DNA from: Balneolaceae bacterium
GTDB lineage: Bacteria; Bacteroidota; Rhodothermia; Balneolales; Balneolaceae
Assembly (NCBI GenBank): GCA_034521495.1
Contig: JAXHMK010000010.1
Location: 558,001-622,000 of the forward strand
DNA length: 64,000 bases
Direction of reading: 5' to 3'
The notes under the pieces are model-generated. The model saw only the letters and a program-made list of their open reading frames with translations, was not told the DNA's origin and searched no databases. Positions 17,856-27,663 of this stretch are shown one piece after another (the first letter of the stretch is position 1; each line of letters opens with the position of its first letter). The position numbers were made by a program, and so were the translations under genes.

Positions 17856-19562
17856 ATGATTCGAAATATTCTTGAGATGACCCGGAACAGTGAATTCTGG
17901 CCAACTCCGGGATCCATTAAATCGGAGTCGGGCTGGTGGAATGCTGCTACTATTTTTATTGCACTGCTGGTTGCAGTACCGGTTTTAACTGTTGCTGCAA
18001 ATATCTTTGTTCCAAGCGGAGATGTCTGGCAGCATCTTGCCTCAACTGTTCTCCCCGACTACATAAAAAACTCCTTAATTTTGATGGTTGGTGTGGGGGC
18101 CGGCGTATTTATCCTGGGAGTTGGAAATGCCTGGCTGGTAACCATGTGCCGCTTTCCGGGCAGCAAACAGTTTAACTGGTTGTTGATTTTACCCATGGCC
18201 GTACCCGCCTACCTGATGGCATATACCTACACTGATTTTCTAACCTACACGGGACCGCTTCAAAACATGATCCGCGACCTGACCGGATGGGGCCTGGGTG
18301 ATTATTATTTCCCGGATGTGCGATCCATCGGTGGTGCAATTATCATGATGTCATTCGTTTTCTTTCCCTATGTGTACCTGATTACAAGAGCCGCTTTCAT
18401 GGAACAGTCCAACTCTTTACTGGAAGCCAGCCGAAGCCTCGGAGCATCTCCGTTTCAGAGTTTTTATAAGATTGCACTGCCCCTGGCACGTCCCTCTATT
18501 TCAGCGGGAATGGCCCTGGCATTGATGGAAACCCTGAATGATTTCGGAACGGTAGATTATTTCGGAGTGCAAACATTTACAACCGGAATCTACCGAACCT
18601 GGTTTGGTTTAGGTGAAAGGGCTGCCGCTGCACAACTTGCGGCTTTCCTGCTCATTTTTATCCTCTTTCTGATATTGCTGGAACGCACAAGCAGAAATAG
18701 TATGAGTTTAAAACAGGAGACAACCGGCCGGTACAAAAGCCTTTCTGTTTATCGTCTTACAGGTTGGAAAGCATGGGGAAGTACTATCTTTTGCACCATT
18801 CCCGTATTGGTGGGATTTTTATTTCCTACGTTGATTCTTACCGATATGATGATTGCCAATTTCGATGTAGCTGTCGATTCAAGATTCCTCGAATTTAGCT
18901 TTAATACGGTTTTGGTTGCTCTCATTGCCGGATTTGTAGCACTGGCCGTTGCTTTAGTTATGGCTTACGGCGCACGTCTCAACCCGAATCTACTCACAAG
19001 AACAGCTACACGTATCGGTTCTATGGGATATGCCATACCCGGTTCTGTCATTGCTGTCGGTATTCTTATTCCGTTTGGATGGGTTGATAATACTCTCGAT
19101 AGCTGGATGCGTGATACATTTGGCCTTTCTACGGGCCTTTTGCTGAGCGGAACGATCTTTGCCCTGATCTTCGCTTACGTCGTTCGGTTTCTCGCTGTTG
19201 CTTACAATACAGTTGAGGCGAGTCTTGGAAAGATTACCCCAAGTATGGATGAAGCTGCGGAGGGAATGGGGTACGGATTCGGAAAAATTCTCCGGAAAAT
19301 TCACATGCCTATCATGTCAGGCAGCTTATTTGCGGCTATCATGTTGGTAATTGTTGATGTCATTAAAGAACTGCCTGCCACAATTATCGTCCGTCCGTTT
19401 AATTTTGATACACTTGCTGTGCAGGTATACAGATTGGCATCAGATGAAAGGCTCGCCGAATCTTCCGGTGCAGCACTGGCAATTATTTTAGTCGGGCTGG
19501 TACCCGTATTTATCCTGAGCCGCTCGATTGCGAAGACCCGGAAATCAGAAGAGAAAGAGTAG
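17856..19562 (+). CDS. Ferric-iron type ABC transporter permease (two fused halves)
   Basis: 568 residues with about twelve membrane segments in two repeats, as in FbpB/SfuB/AfuB. Each half carries the EAA loop that docks the ATPase: EASRSLGASPFQSFYKIALPLARPS near residue 190 and EAAEGMGYGFGKILRKIHMPIMSGS near 470. It would move Fe(III), delivered by the binding protein coded convergently at 19868-20884. No ATP-binding subunit is adjacent. A thiamine or spermidine permease is possible but the neighbour argues for iron. Confidence 0.85.
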   Translation: MIRNILEMTRNSEFWPTPGSIKSESGWWNAATIFIALLVAVPVLTVAANIFVPSGDVWQHLASTVLPDYIKNSLILMVGVGAGVFILGVGNAWLVTMCRFPGSKQFNWLLILPMAVPAYLMAYTYTDFLTYTGPLQNMIRDLTGWGLGDYYFPDVRSIGGAIIMMSFVFFPYVYLITRAAFMEQSNSLLEASRSLGASPFQSFYKIALPLARPSISAGMALALMETLNDFGTVDYFGVQTFTTGIYRTWFGLGERAAAAQLAAFLLIFILFLILLERTSRNSMSLKQETTGRYKSLSVYRLTGWKAWGSTIFCTIPVLVGFLFPTLILTDMMIANFDVAVDSRFLEFSFNTVLVALIAGFVALAVALVMAYGARLNPNLLTRTATRIGSMGYAIPGSVIAVGILIPFGWVDNTLDSWMRDTFGLSTGLLLSGTIFALIFAYVVRFLAVAYNTVEASLGKITPSMDEAAEGMGYGFGKILRKIHMPIMSGSLFAAIMLVIVDVIKELPATIIVRPFNFDTLAVQVYRLASDERLAESSGAALAIILVGLVPVFILSRSIAKTRKSEEKE

Positions 19563-19637
19563 TCGTAGAATTCACCGTATGAGTAAAATTGCTTTAACTG
19601 GCTAACTGCTAAGTCCACTCATCCAATTAATTAAGAT

Positions 19638-19733
19638 AGACATGGTATTTTTGGAGCCATTAATCGATTTTAAAATAGCAATAACATCTTTGCCATAACT
19701 TAACTTCTTACAGGCAATAAAAATACCATGTCT
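19638..19733. repeat. ~96-bp element with complementary ends (copy 1)
   Basis: AGACATGGTATTTTT at the left (from 19638) and its complement AAAAATACCATGTCT at the right (19719-19733). The interior is AT-rich and unlike the other copies. It lies between the convergent iron permease and binding-protein genes. Confidence 0.75.
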
Positions 19734-19757
19734 TGGGACTGGGATAGAGACACTGCT

Positions 19758-19857
19758 GAGACATGGTATTTTTTCGAATACCTAATAAGTTTTGTTGTTG
19801 CACAAATTATTGTATTAACAGCACATATTTTGCAAGCACGAAAAATACCATGTCTTA
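19758..19857. repeat. ~100-bp element with complementary ends (copy 2)
   Basis: Left end GAGACATGGTATTTTTTCG (19758-19776) and right end CGAAAAATACCATGTCTTA (19839-19857) are complementary. It is tandem to copy 1, 25 bases away, but its interior has a different sequence. Confidence 0.75.
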
Positions 19858-19867
19858 TATGGATTAA

Positions 19868-20884
19868 TTACTGCCAGCCGGCTCTGTCCATTACCCGTAT
19901 AGCTATTGGGTTGTTGTTGCCATATGCAGCTACATTTATTCCATCGGTATCAAACTCTCCAAATTGATCGAGCACATCTGGTAGTTCCATCCCTTCTAAA
20001 ACCGGAAATTCGTTATTTGCAATTGCATAGTATTGCTGTGCTTCTTCTGTAGCCAGGTATTCGATAAATCGAATAGCATTTGTTTCGTTAGGTGAATTTG
20101 CAGCCAGTCCTGCACCGCTAATATTCACGTGAGCACCGCCATGTTCTTCAGGAGGGAAATAGATTGCCACTTTTGAGGCCACCTCCTGGTCTTCTTCAGT
20201 ATCAGATTGCATCAAACGAGCCAGGTAGTAGTGATTTGCTATTGCTACATCACAAATCCCTGCCGCCGCTGCACGTATTTGATCGGTATCTCCGCCCTGG
20301 GGAGATCGGGCAAAATTGTTTACAAAATTGGTCGCCCACTCTTCCGTGGCTTCTTCACCATGCCGTTCAATCAGAGAGGCTACAAGTGATTGATTATAGA
20401 TATTATTGGATGATCGAATACAAATGCGTCCTTCCCACTGTTCATCTGCAAGTTCCCAATATCCTTCAAGATCTGCGGTATCAACAGCTTCTGTATTGTA
20501 AACAATACCTCTTACACGATTCGAAAGACCTACCCAGTACCCCTCAGGGTCTCGCATTTCTGAATCGATATTCTCACTCAAATAGTCTGATTCGAACGGT
20601 TGAAGTACACCCGCATCTTTCGCTCGCCATAAACGGCCGGCATCAACTGTAATTACAACATCAGCAGGGCTGTTAATGCCCTCGTTATTTATACGTTCGA
20701 TAAGTTCGTCACTTGAACCTTCAATTAAGTTTACTTCAATACCGGTTTGTTCGGTAAAGTTATCATATAAATGCTGATCTGTGTCGTAATGTCTTGCTGA
20801 GTAGATGTTTACAACTTCACTTTCCGAGCAGGAAACCAGGAAAAAGAATCCTAAAAAGATGGTTAAAATAGTTTTGTTAGCCAT
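19868..20884 (-). CDS. Fe(III) ABC transporter substrate-binding lipoprotein (FutA/FbpA-like)
   Basis: 338 residues with lipoprotein signal LVSC (Cys19). The start of the mature part, VVNIYSARHYDTDQHLYDNFTEQTGIEVNLIEG, is typical of FutA/FbpA iron-binding proteins, as are ADVVITVDAGRLWRAKDAGVLQP and the C-terminal NHYYLARL, whose tyrosines normally bind iron. It faces the permease gene across 305 bases holding two inverted-repeat elements. The two genes act together but are transcribed separately. Confidence 0.9.
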   Translation of the reverse strand: MANKTILTIFLGFFFLVSCSESEVVNIYSARHYDTDQHLYDNFTEQTGIEVNLIEGSSDELIERINNEGINSPADVVITVDAGRLWRAKDAGVLQPFESDYLSENIDSEMRDPEGYWVGLSNRVRGIVYNTEAVDTADLEGYWELADEQWEGRICIRSSNNIYNQSLVASLIERHGEEATEEWATNFVNNFARSPQGGDTDQIRAAAAGICDVAIANHYYLARLMQSDTEEDQEVASKVAIYFPPEEHGGAHVNISGAGLAANSPNETNAIRFIEYLATEEAQQYYAIANNEFPVLEGMELPDVLDQFGEFDTDGINVAAYGNNNPIAIRVMDRAGWQ

Positions 20885-20973
20885 AGTCTGTTTTTGTACT
20901 GAATTAATTTGGATTAATTCTAAATAATATAAGACTTACCCATTCCTTATTGCAAGCTTGAATTACATCCATA

Positions 20974-22269
20974 TTAAATATCCAGGTAGTTTTCCAGATA
21001 GCTGTATTTTGGAGTGAGTTTACCGAGGTGAACAACCACTGCATTTTTAATCGGTGCAGGAAGAGACAGATCTTCGAATGAAACAGAAAAATCGGTCTCA
21101 GCCATTTTTTTGATATAAGGTTTTAAAGCTTCACTAAAGTGGATGGACGCTTCTCTGGGAAGTTCGCTCGGAAGAATATCCACGGCCATCACCGCCAGGC
21201 CGCTGCCTTCAAAACCCATTTCGTAACTGTCCTCAAGAGGATCATAAACAAAAACCGGATCTTCTATAGCCGTAGCCGTTTCCGTGCATTCCACCGAACC
21301 GTTAATATCGCAGGTAATGTCTCCTATTACTGCTAAATTCAGTATTCCCTCCCGATCCATTTTTGATAGCCACTCTTTTGTAATAAGCCTTGGATAGTTT
21401 TCATCCCAATAAATTCCATTTACAAGTACATTTATATTTGGCAAATAGTCTTCAATTGCTGAACTGTAGAGATCTGGAAAATTGATGTAATGCTGAAGAT
21501 CAAACGGACGATCTTTCTCCGGTACCATATAGTCTTCAACCAATAAATTCACTTTTATGATCTCCTGGTTCCGGTCATAATCGCCATCTTTCAGCTCATC
21601 TGCTGATATATAGGGACCCGGGAGAAGGTCCAGAATTTCCATCGCCCCATTTGAAACATTGCCATCACCGGTTACTGCAATTACCAGTGGTTTCATCTCT
21701 TCAGGCAGTCCATGAACGTTTATCTTTTCAGCAACATCCTTAATACTTGTTCTGGCTTCATCGAGCGAGTCATATTGATATGTTTGTTTTAAGTTGGCAA
21801 GCGGTGAGTGGACCCCGCGTTCTTTGTAGCGCTGCCCCGTTGCCCATAGCGTGTTGATCATACCGGCAAGGCCCGCATAGCGGCCAAAAAAGATCAGTCG
21901 TTGTCCATCCTGATCTTCAATTTTTTCATAGTCGATAAGGGTAGCTCCACTGTTGATGATATTTCTAAGCATCGGCATGTTGTAGGGCTGGCCTTTAATC
22001 ACATGAGAGAAAAATAGATAGGCTTTGTTCTTCTCGAAGTAATCCTCAGGCATCTCCTTCACACCAAATATCAGATCAGCTTCCGTTAAATTTTCTCTGA
22101 TTTCCGCTCCCGCTTCTTTGTATTCCTGATCAGAAAATACCCGTTTCTCTGACTGCTCAACAGAAATTGAGATACCCCTGCTAATCAGTTCGCTAACATG
22201 CTCCGGGATAATTGGAGTTCTGCGTTCAAATTTATACTTGTTCTCGTGTCTGATTCCAATATGGTTCAT
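20974..22269 (-). CDS. Lysine-ketoglutarate reductase / saccharopine dehydrogenase-family protein
   Basis: 431 residues resembling the LKR half of eukaryotic AASS: N-terminal IGIRHENKYKFERRTPIIPEHVSEL and FFGRYAGLAGMINTLWATGQR are the alanine dehydrogenase-like N-terminal domain, and VIAVTGDGNVSNGAMEILDLL is the nucleotide-binding turn. It probably forms or uses saccharopine in lysine breakdown. The C-terminal true saccharopine dehydrogenase part of AASS is absent, and no such gene is adjacent. It precedes a small membrane protein by five bases. Confidence 0.75.
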   Translation of the reverse strand: MNHIGIRHENKYKFERRTPIIPEHVSELISRGISISVEQSEKRVFSDQEYKEAGAEIRENLTEADLIFGVKEMPEDYFEKNKAYLFFSHVIKGQPYNMPMLRNIINSGATLIDYEKIEDQDGQRLIFFGRYAGLAGMINTLWATGQRYKERGVHSPLANLKQTYQYDSLDEARTSIKDVAEKINVHGLPEEMKPLVIAVTGDGNVSNGAMEILDLLPGPYISADELKDGDYDRNQEIIKVNLLVEDYMVPEKDRPFDLQHYINFPDLYSSAIEDYLPNINVLVNGIYWDENYPRLITKEWLSKMDREGILNLAVIGDITCDINGSVECTETATAIEDPVFVYDPLEDSYEMGFEGSGLAVMAVDILPSELPREASIHFSEALKPYIKKMAETDFSVSFEDLSLPAPIKNAVVVHLGKLTPKYSYLENYLDI

Positions 22270-22274
22270 AGATA

Positions 22275-22694
22275 TTACAATTTGGTTTTATGATTCAGTG
22301 GATCTGTCATGTTACTTTCAAAATCCATTTCCATCAGCCACTCCCCTACTTTCATTTTCAGTGTCATATTGTACAATACAAAAGCCAGCAGCGGCGCAAA
22401 TTTAAATGCTATCAGCAGCAGATTATCGTTCGGGAAAAACAGAAGAGGTACAGATGAGAACCCCATCAGAATTAAAAACCCGTATATCCAACCCTTCTTA
22501 TCATATTTATACAAAACTATCATCATATAGAGCGAGAATGGAATGGCAATCATAATTAAGAGGATGGACATCAGCCAGACAAGATTCATATAAAAAAAGA
22601 AGACAATACTAAATATCAACACACCATAACCTATCCTTTCGCTGCTTAATAGGTCATATAGTTGTGAAAGTGTTAGATATTCCCTTCCAATCAT
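22275..22694 (-). CDS. Small hypothetical membrane protein
   Basis: 139 residues with three or four hydrophobic segments (about 20-60, 70-90 and 95-115) and a charged C-terminal tail (DFESNMTDPLNHKTKL). I do not recognise a family. It lies between the inositol monophosphatase-family gene (14 bases upstream) and the LKR-like gene (5 bases downstream), so the three look like one operon. Confidence 0.6.
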   Translation of the reverse strand: MIGREYLTLSQLYDLLSSERIGYGVLIFSIVFFFYMNLVWLMSILLIMIAIPFSLYMMIVLYKYDKKGWIYGFLILMGFSSVPLLFFPNDNLLLIAFKFAPLLAFVLYNMTLKMKVGEWLMEMDFESNMTDPLNHKTKL

Positions 22695-22708
22695 AGTAAA
22701 AGATTTAA

Positions 22709-23518
22709 CTAAGCATTGATTACTCTTCTCTGCTCATCCGGAATCATCTCTTCAATAGTGCTTAAAAGATACGAGTGTATCTCAGCGTTACCGGTCACAA
22801 TTCGCTGACCAAACGCCCATCGGTCCCCTCCATTCCAATCGGTTATAACACCGCCTGCTTCTTTAATGATGAGAGCTGCAGCTGCAAGATCCCAAATATG
22901 AAGTGAATATTCATAAAATCCATCGAATCGGCCGCAAGCCACACAACAAAGATCATATGCAGCAGAACCTGGCCGGCGTATTCCCTGAAGTTCTTCCATC
23001 AGCTTTCGGAATAGTTTTAAATAGGGATCAACCAGCGAAAGATCATTATAAGGAAACCCTGTGCCTACAAATGCTTTTTTGTGATTGCTCTTTGTGGAAA
23101 CATGAATCTTCTCCCCATTCAGCCAGGCTCCTTTTCCGGCAATTGCTGTAAACTCTTCATCACGATTGACTTCAATCACAATTCCAACTTTTGGAGCCTT
23201 CTTTTCCCAGAGCGCAACAGATACACAGTAGATTGGAAAACCGTGTGCAAAGTTAGTGGTTCCGTCAATCGGATCTATGATCCATGTTCGTGAATCGCTT
23301 AAATGATCTTCCGCAGCGGATTCCTCGGCCAGAATCTCATCATCGGGAAAATACTGTTTGATTATCTCGATGATCGCTTTTTCAGTAGCAATATCTGCAT
23401 CTGTAATCAGATCATGAAATCCTTTTTGTTCAATATTAATCCCCTTTTCTTTATACGCCCTGATGGTACGAACACCCTCTCTTGCTGCCTGTTTTGCAAC
23501 GTCAAGATCTGAAATCAT
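22709..23518 (-). CDS. Inositol monophosphatase family protein
   Basis: 269-residue Mg-dependent phosphatase of the IMPase/SuhB fold. The metal sites are clear: LAEESAAEDH (Glu), WIIDPIDGTTNFAHGFP (Asp-x-Ile-Asp-Gly-Thr) and IWDLAAAALIIKEAGG (Trp-Asp). Substrates in the family include myo-inositol 1-phosphate and other sugar phosphates; I cannot choose. A second, more HisN-like paralogue is at 46177-46953. Confidence 0.9.
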   Translation of the reverse strand: MISDLDVAKQAAREGVRTIRAYKEKGINIEQKGFHDLITDADIATEKAIIEIIKQYFPDDEILAEESAAEDHLSDSRTWIIDPIDGTTNFAHGFPIYCVSVALWEKKAPKVGIVIEVNRDEEFTAIAGKGAWLNGEKIHVSTKSNHKKAFVGTGFPYNDLSLVDPYLKLFRKLMEELQGIRRPGSAAYDLCCVACGRFDGFYEYSLHIWDLAAAALIIKEAGGVITDWNGGDRWAFGQRIVTGNAEIHSYLLSTIEEMIPDEQRRVINA

Positions 23519-23781
23519 ATCTGCTATTTTATTGTATTAGATGATAAATGGATATGAAATATATCGTTGTTTTATCAAAACCTTAAAAATAAATAATCGA
23601 GGCTTTGCAGAAGCAATCATTTGTTTTCCACTTCACCGACGGTTCCTATCGAGTGGACAAAAGGTTAGAGTAGAAAAAGAAGATCCTTCCTCATCTCGTC
23701 AGAAAAAGCTGACGGAATTCATCAGATAGACATTGTTTCAAGTTCAGTCGATTGTAAAAAACTTCGTCAAAGATCGCCTGT

Positions 23782-25800
23782 TTACTTTTTTGACTCCCTT
23801 TCTATCTTGCTTTTCATATGATATTCAAAACTCTTCTTTGCCTCTACTTTTCCGCCTTTTATGAATTCGGGATCATCAAAAAGATCGTCAGCAGATGTTT
23901 TTTTGATGCGCGTAATCTCTTTTTGAAGTTTGCTCAGCATCCTCACCAACTTCTCTTTCTCCTCCGTTGAAGCCTGTCCGATAATACGGGATATCTCATC
24001 TTTCCTTCTTTCACAGTACGATAAACGCAACGGTTTCATGGCAGATTTTGCTGAAAGAATCGGGTTTCTGTCTTTTCGGTATTCGCTTCCCGTCCGTTTT
24101 GCAAATTTCTCACTGATGGAATGCCGGTCCACCACGATATCTCCCAACAAAGACGGGTACGGATTTTCCCGGTTCATATAATGCTCAACACTAATCTCCT
24201 CTTCATTTACGTGCCGCTCTATGATATCACTAAAGAATCCACGTATTTGCTCATCTTCAAAATGATCTTCCCCAATATTGTGCCCGATAAAACGCCGCAT
24301 ATTCTCCCCGAATTGAAGTAAAAGACGGATGATCTCCAACTCGTAATGGGCACGTTTTCTATTGCTTACTTCTTTTTGTTGATTGGGTGATTGACCCGAT
24401 TGTTCATCCTGCACCGGCACGGAAGATTCTGTATCTCTTTGCCTGGAAAAGTCCTCCCTCCTCTTTTTAAATCGTCTCTGTTTTTTTCGTTCATTGAGAA
24501 TCATATCAAGCTGCTGGAACAGTTCCCGGTCCGATCCTTTTCGATACATCTGTGTTTTTTGATGCAGGTGCTGAACGTAAACCTGCCGGTCCAGCTCCCC
24601 GGGAATTCGGGCTATACTATCCAATATCTGTTTGATGACGGAAGAGCGATCTCCGGGACTTTCCATCCGCCCGGCATTTTCCGCTTTGTGAATGGTGAAT
24701 GTGATGAAATCTTCCGCGTTTTTCTTTTTGAAATCCAGGAAAGATTCTTTTCCATACTGCTTCACAAACGAATCGGGATCTTCGCCCTCAGGTAGTTCCA
24801 TTAGGTTGACCTCCATCCCCTGCTCCAGTGCGATATTCATTCCGCGTTCCATCGCAGTTTGGCCGGCGGTATCCGCATCATAAATCATCACAATTCGGTT
24901 TCCGTACCGCTGAAGAATTTTGATCTGCCCGGCCGTTAGAGAAGTTCCGCTCGATGCCACCACATTTTTGATTCCTTTCTGATGCATCGTGATCACATCC
25001 GTGTACCCCTCAACCAGGATTACCTCCTCCTCTTTACGAATCTCGTTCTTCGCAAAATTGACGCCATACACCACTTCACTCTTGTTGTAAACAATCGTCT
25101 GCGAGGAGTTGATATACTTCGCTGTTTTCTTGTTCTCATTCAGAATTCGCCCGGCAAAGGCGATCAGTTTGCCCGATGGATTAAAGATCGGAAACATCAA
25201 TCGGTCACGAAATGAATCAAAATAACCGTCGTCTCGATTGCTGGGTTTGATCAGATCGGCTTCCAGCAAATATTCCTCTTTGATCCCCTCTTCTTGAGCC
25301 TCTTTCAACAGTGCAGATCCGCTTGGCGAAAATCCCAGCCCAAAATTCTTCCAGATTTTTGTGGGATAACCGCGGCTTTCGAGATAGGATCGCGCTTTTT
25401 CTGCCTCAGGAGATTCAAGCAACTGGCGATGATAAAACAATCCGGCAAACTTCAGAGCATGCAGAACACCTTCCCGCTTTTTGGTCGCTTCGCTATCCTC
25501 ATCGGAGTGGTCATCGGGGATATCAATTCCATATCGTTCGGCAAGTGTTCGGAGTGATTCCGGAAATCCGATTCCCTCCATCTCCATCACAAAGTTAAAG
25601 ACGTCACCACTTTCACCGCATCCAAAACATTTGTAGATCCCAAGACGAGGTGTTACATGAAATGAAGGCGTATTCTCATCATGAAACGGACAAAGCCCTA
25701 CAAATCCGCTGCCCGATTTCTTGAGCTTCACATAATCGCCGACCACATCCACGATGTCCGCCGCCGCACGAATTTCCTCTTTTTTATCGTCTGTTATCAT
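23782..25800 (-). CDS. dnaG: DNA primase
   Basis: Makes RNA primers at the replication fork. 672 residues: CHC2 zinc domain with Cys37, His40, Cys58 and Cys61 (CPFHDEN and YKCFGCGESGD), the primase catalytic core, and the Toprim domain with LVEGYTDVITMHQKG and VMIYDADTAGQTAMERG. The C-terminal 240 residues are charged and less conserved, as expected for the helicase-binding domain. It is divergent from sucD across 288 bases that hold an imperfect inverted repeat. Confidence 0.96.
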   Translation of the reverse strand: MITDDKKEEIRAAADIVDVVGDYVKLKKSGSGFVGLCPFHDENTPSFHVTPRLGIYKCFGCGESGDVFNFVMEMEGIGFPESLRTLAERYGIDIPDDHSDEDSEATKKREGVLHALKFAGLFYHRQLLESPEAEKARSYLESRGYPTKIWKNFGLGFSPSGSALLKEAQEEGIKEEYLLEADLIKPSNRDDGYFDSFRDRLMFPIFNPSGKLIAFAGRILNENKKTAKYINSSQTIVYNKSEVVYGVNFAKNEIRKEEEVILVEGYTDVITMHQKGIKNVVASSGTSLTAGQIKILQRYGNRIVMIYDADTAGQTAMERGMNIALEQGMEVNLMELPEGEDPDSFVKQYGKESFLDFKKKNAEDFITFTIHKAENAGRMESPGDRSSVIKQILDSIARIPGELDRQVYVQHLHQKTQMYRKGSDRELFQQLDMILNERKKQRRFKKRREDFSRQRDTESSVPVQDEQSGQSPNQQKEVSNRKRAHYELEIIRLLLQFGENMRRFIGHNIGEDHFEDEQIRGFFSDIIERHVNEEEISVEHYMNRENPYPSLLGDIVVDRHSISEKFAKRTGSEYRKDRNPILSAKSAMKPLRLSYCERRKDEISRIIGQASTEEKEKLVRMLSKLQKEITRIKKTSADDLFDDPEFIKGGKVEAKKSFEYHMKSKIERESKK

Positions 25801-25870
25801 AGGGAAATGATAGGGAAAAATGGAGCGTTGATAAAGTACTTTGCCTCATTTTCATTCAAAAGCTTTTGTA

Positions 25871-25960
25871 TGCGGAATGAGGAATGTGGTTTGCGGAGGG
25901 TGGAGTGTGGGGTGAGGAAAAACTCCCCATTCCCCAAACCGCATTCCGCACTCCACTCAG
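25871..25960. repeat. Imperfect inverted repeat between dnaG and sucD
   Basis: A left arm rich in GGAATG, TTTGCGGA and GGAGTG words faces a right arm with the complementary CACTCC, GCATTCC and CCCATTCC words, around a GAGGAAAAACTC centre. The arms can form a long imperfect stem. Confidence 0.55.
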
Positions 25961-26088
25961 AAAAGGCAAGAAACTACGATCAACCATAAACACAGAAACG
26001 AGCCCTCACACTTTGGCAATGATTCCCAATGATGGTATATTCAAACCGAATCAATAAAACCAGAAAATAAACGAAATTAACCTGTTTC

Positions 26089-26958
26089 ATGAGTGTATTA
26101 GTTGGTAATGAAACCCGCCTGATTGTACAAGGCTTTACCGGCAGCGAGGGAACGTTCCATGCCGGCCAGATGATTGAATACGGAACGAATGTAGTTGGCG
26201 GTGTAACGCCCGGAAAAGGCGGACAAACCCATCTCGAGAAACCCGTTTTTAACACCGTTTCCGAAGCTGTAACCCAAGAGGAAGCGAACACGTCTGTTAT
26301 TTTTGTACCGCCTCCATTTGCGGGCGATGCCATTATCGAATCCGCGCTTGCCGGAATTAAAGTGATTATCTGTATTACGGAGGGAATTCCCGTGCAGGAT
26401 ATGGTGAAAGCGAAACAGGTTTGCAAGAATCACGGGGCCACATTGGTTGGGCCGAACTGCCCCGGCGTGATTACGCCCGGCGAGGCAAAAGTTGGCATTA
26501 TGCCCGGCATGATTTTTACACCCGGAAATGTTGGGTTGATCTCACGTTCCGGAACGCTTACCTATGAAGCGGTAGACCAGTTGACCAAAGCCGGACTCGG
26601 ACAAAGTACAGCAATCGGAATTGGCGGTGACCCTGTCATCGGAACCACCCACACCGATGCCGTAAAACTGTTCCAGGACGATCCCGATACCGAAGCGATT
26701 GTGCTGATTGGCGAGATTGGCGGATCTGCCGAGGAAGAAGCCGCAGCTTATATTAAAGAGAATGTGGACAAACCGGTTGTAGCCTTTATTGCCGGAAGCA
26801 CCGCCCCTCCCGGGCGACGAATGGGCCACGCAGGCGCCATCATCTCCGGCGGAAAAGGAACAGCCGCAGATAAGAAACAAGCCCTGAAAGATGCCGGCGT
26901 AACCGTCTCCGAAAGCCCCGCCGAAATTGGCGTTACACTGAAAGAGTTATTGGGATAG
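26089..26958 (+). CDS. sucD: Succinyl-CoA ligase (ADP-forming) alpha subunit
   Basis: TCA-cycle enzyme subunit that binds CoA and carries the phosphohistidine. 289 residues: [21 protein letters not shown] at the N terminus, the CoA-binding [23 protein letters not shown] and the phosphohistidine loop [15 protein letters not shown] near residue 245. The beta subunit (sucC) is not beside it. It is followed by a strong terminator. Confidence 0.96.
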   Translation: MSVLVGNETRLIVQGFTGSEGTFHAGQMIEYGTNVVGGVTPGKGGQTHLEKPVFNTVSEAVTQEEANTSVIFVPPPFAGDAIIESALAGIKVIICITEGIPVQDMVKAKQVCKNHGATLVGPNCPGVITPGEAKVGIMPGMIFTPGNVGLISRSGTLTYEAVDQLTKAGLGQSTAIGIGGDPVIGTTHTDAVKLFQDDPDTEAIVLIGEIGGSAEEEAAAYIKENVDKPVVAFIAGSTAPPGRRMGHAGAIISGGKGTAADKKQALKDAGVTVSESPAEIGVTLKELLG

Positions 26959-26982
26959 AATTCCTGATTCGATTGAATTTCA

Positions 26983-27018
26983 AAAGCCATCCGGGTTTGT
27001 TCCTGGATGGCTTTTTTT
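26983..27018 (+). terminator. Intrinsic terminator of sucD
   Basis: AAGCCATCC pairs with GGATGGCTT around a short GGGTTTGTTCCT loop, followed by seven T residues. Confidence 0.9.
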
Positions 27019-27225
27019 GTTTGATATAAAATATTTGAATTGCTTAAAAAATGAGTCTTTCAACAATGTTCAATAAATATTTATCTGAATCACATATCTG
27101 AACATTTTAGCCTAAAATCCTTGATTTTCTGATCTAAAGCCAATCGTTGAGTTGTTTATCGAAAAGAAGTAAGTTCATCAAGAATATATTAGGCATATTA
27201 ACTTTAATAAGAATGAAATAATGCC

Positions 27226-27663
27226 ATGAAAATCCTTCTACAATCTAATGATAAAAAGTTTATAGACGATGTTAATTCAAGCTTAAAAGAAGACATGCTG
27301 ACAGCAACTTGTTCAAGTATGTTGATTATCAAATTGAAAAATCTGAACAAAATAGTAATCATTTTTACGAGGGTGATCCCATATCTATATCAATGATTAT
27401 TATCGCACTTGTAAGTGGAGGAGGGGCGTTGGCAGTTTCAGTAGGTAAGGATGGTTTCATCACTCGCCTAGCAAATGTACTTGATACATATATTAAGCGT
27501 GGTTTAGAAGTAACCGTTGAAAAACAAGATGGAGAAATAATTCACTTGAAGGGATCTGCTAAGCATGTTGAGTCTATTTTGAAAGATATATTCCTCAAGG
27601 AGAACGATCAATGCGAGAGGCAAGATGCTTCTCTGTTTATGAACAAGATCATTCGACGCTGAG
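27226..27663 (+). pseudogene. EACC1-like small membrane-associated protein, frameshifted
   Basis: The first 24 codons (MKILLQSNDKKF start at 27226) are in one frame and the rest in another, with the shift near 27295. The second frame has a hydrophobic segment SMIIIALVSGGGALAVSVG, then a beta-rich end RGLEVTVEKQDGEIIHLKGS, which resembles EACC1 (effector-associated constant component 1), a component of predicted bacterial conflict systems. It overlaps the start of the caspase-like gene by about 50 bases, the coupling expected for such a pair. EACC1 is a family-resemblance call from memory, not a search. Confidence 0.5.

Noticed and set aside
19638-19857. The ~100-bp inverted-repeat elements as integron attC sites
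   Set aside because: They lack RYYYAAC and GTTRRRY cores, have perfect rather than bulged ends, and lie in a different part of the window with no cassette-like genes.
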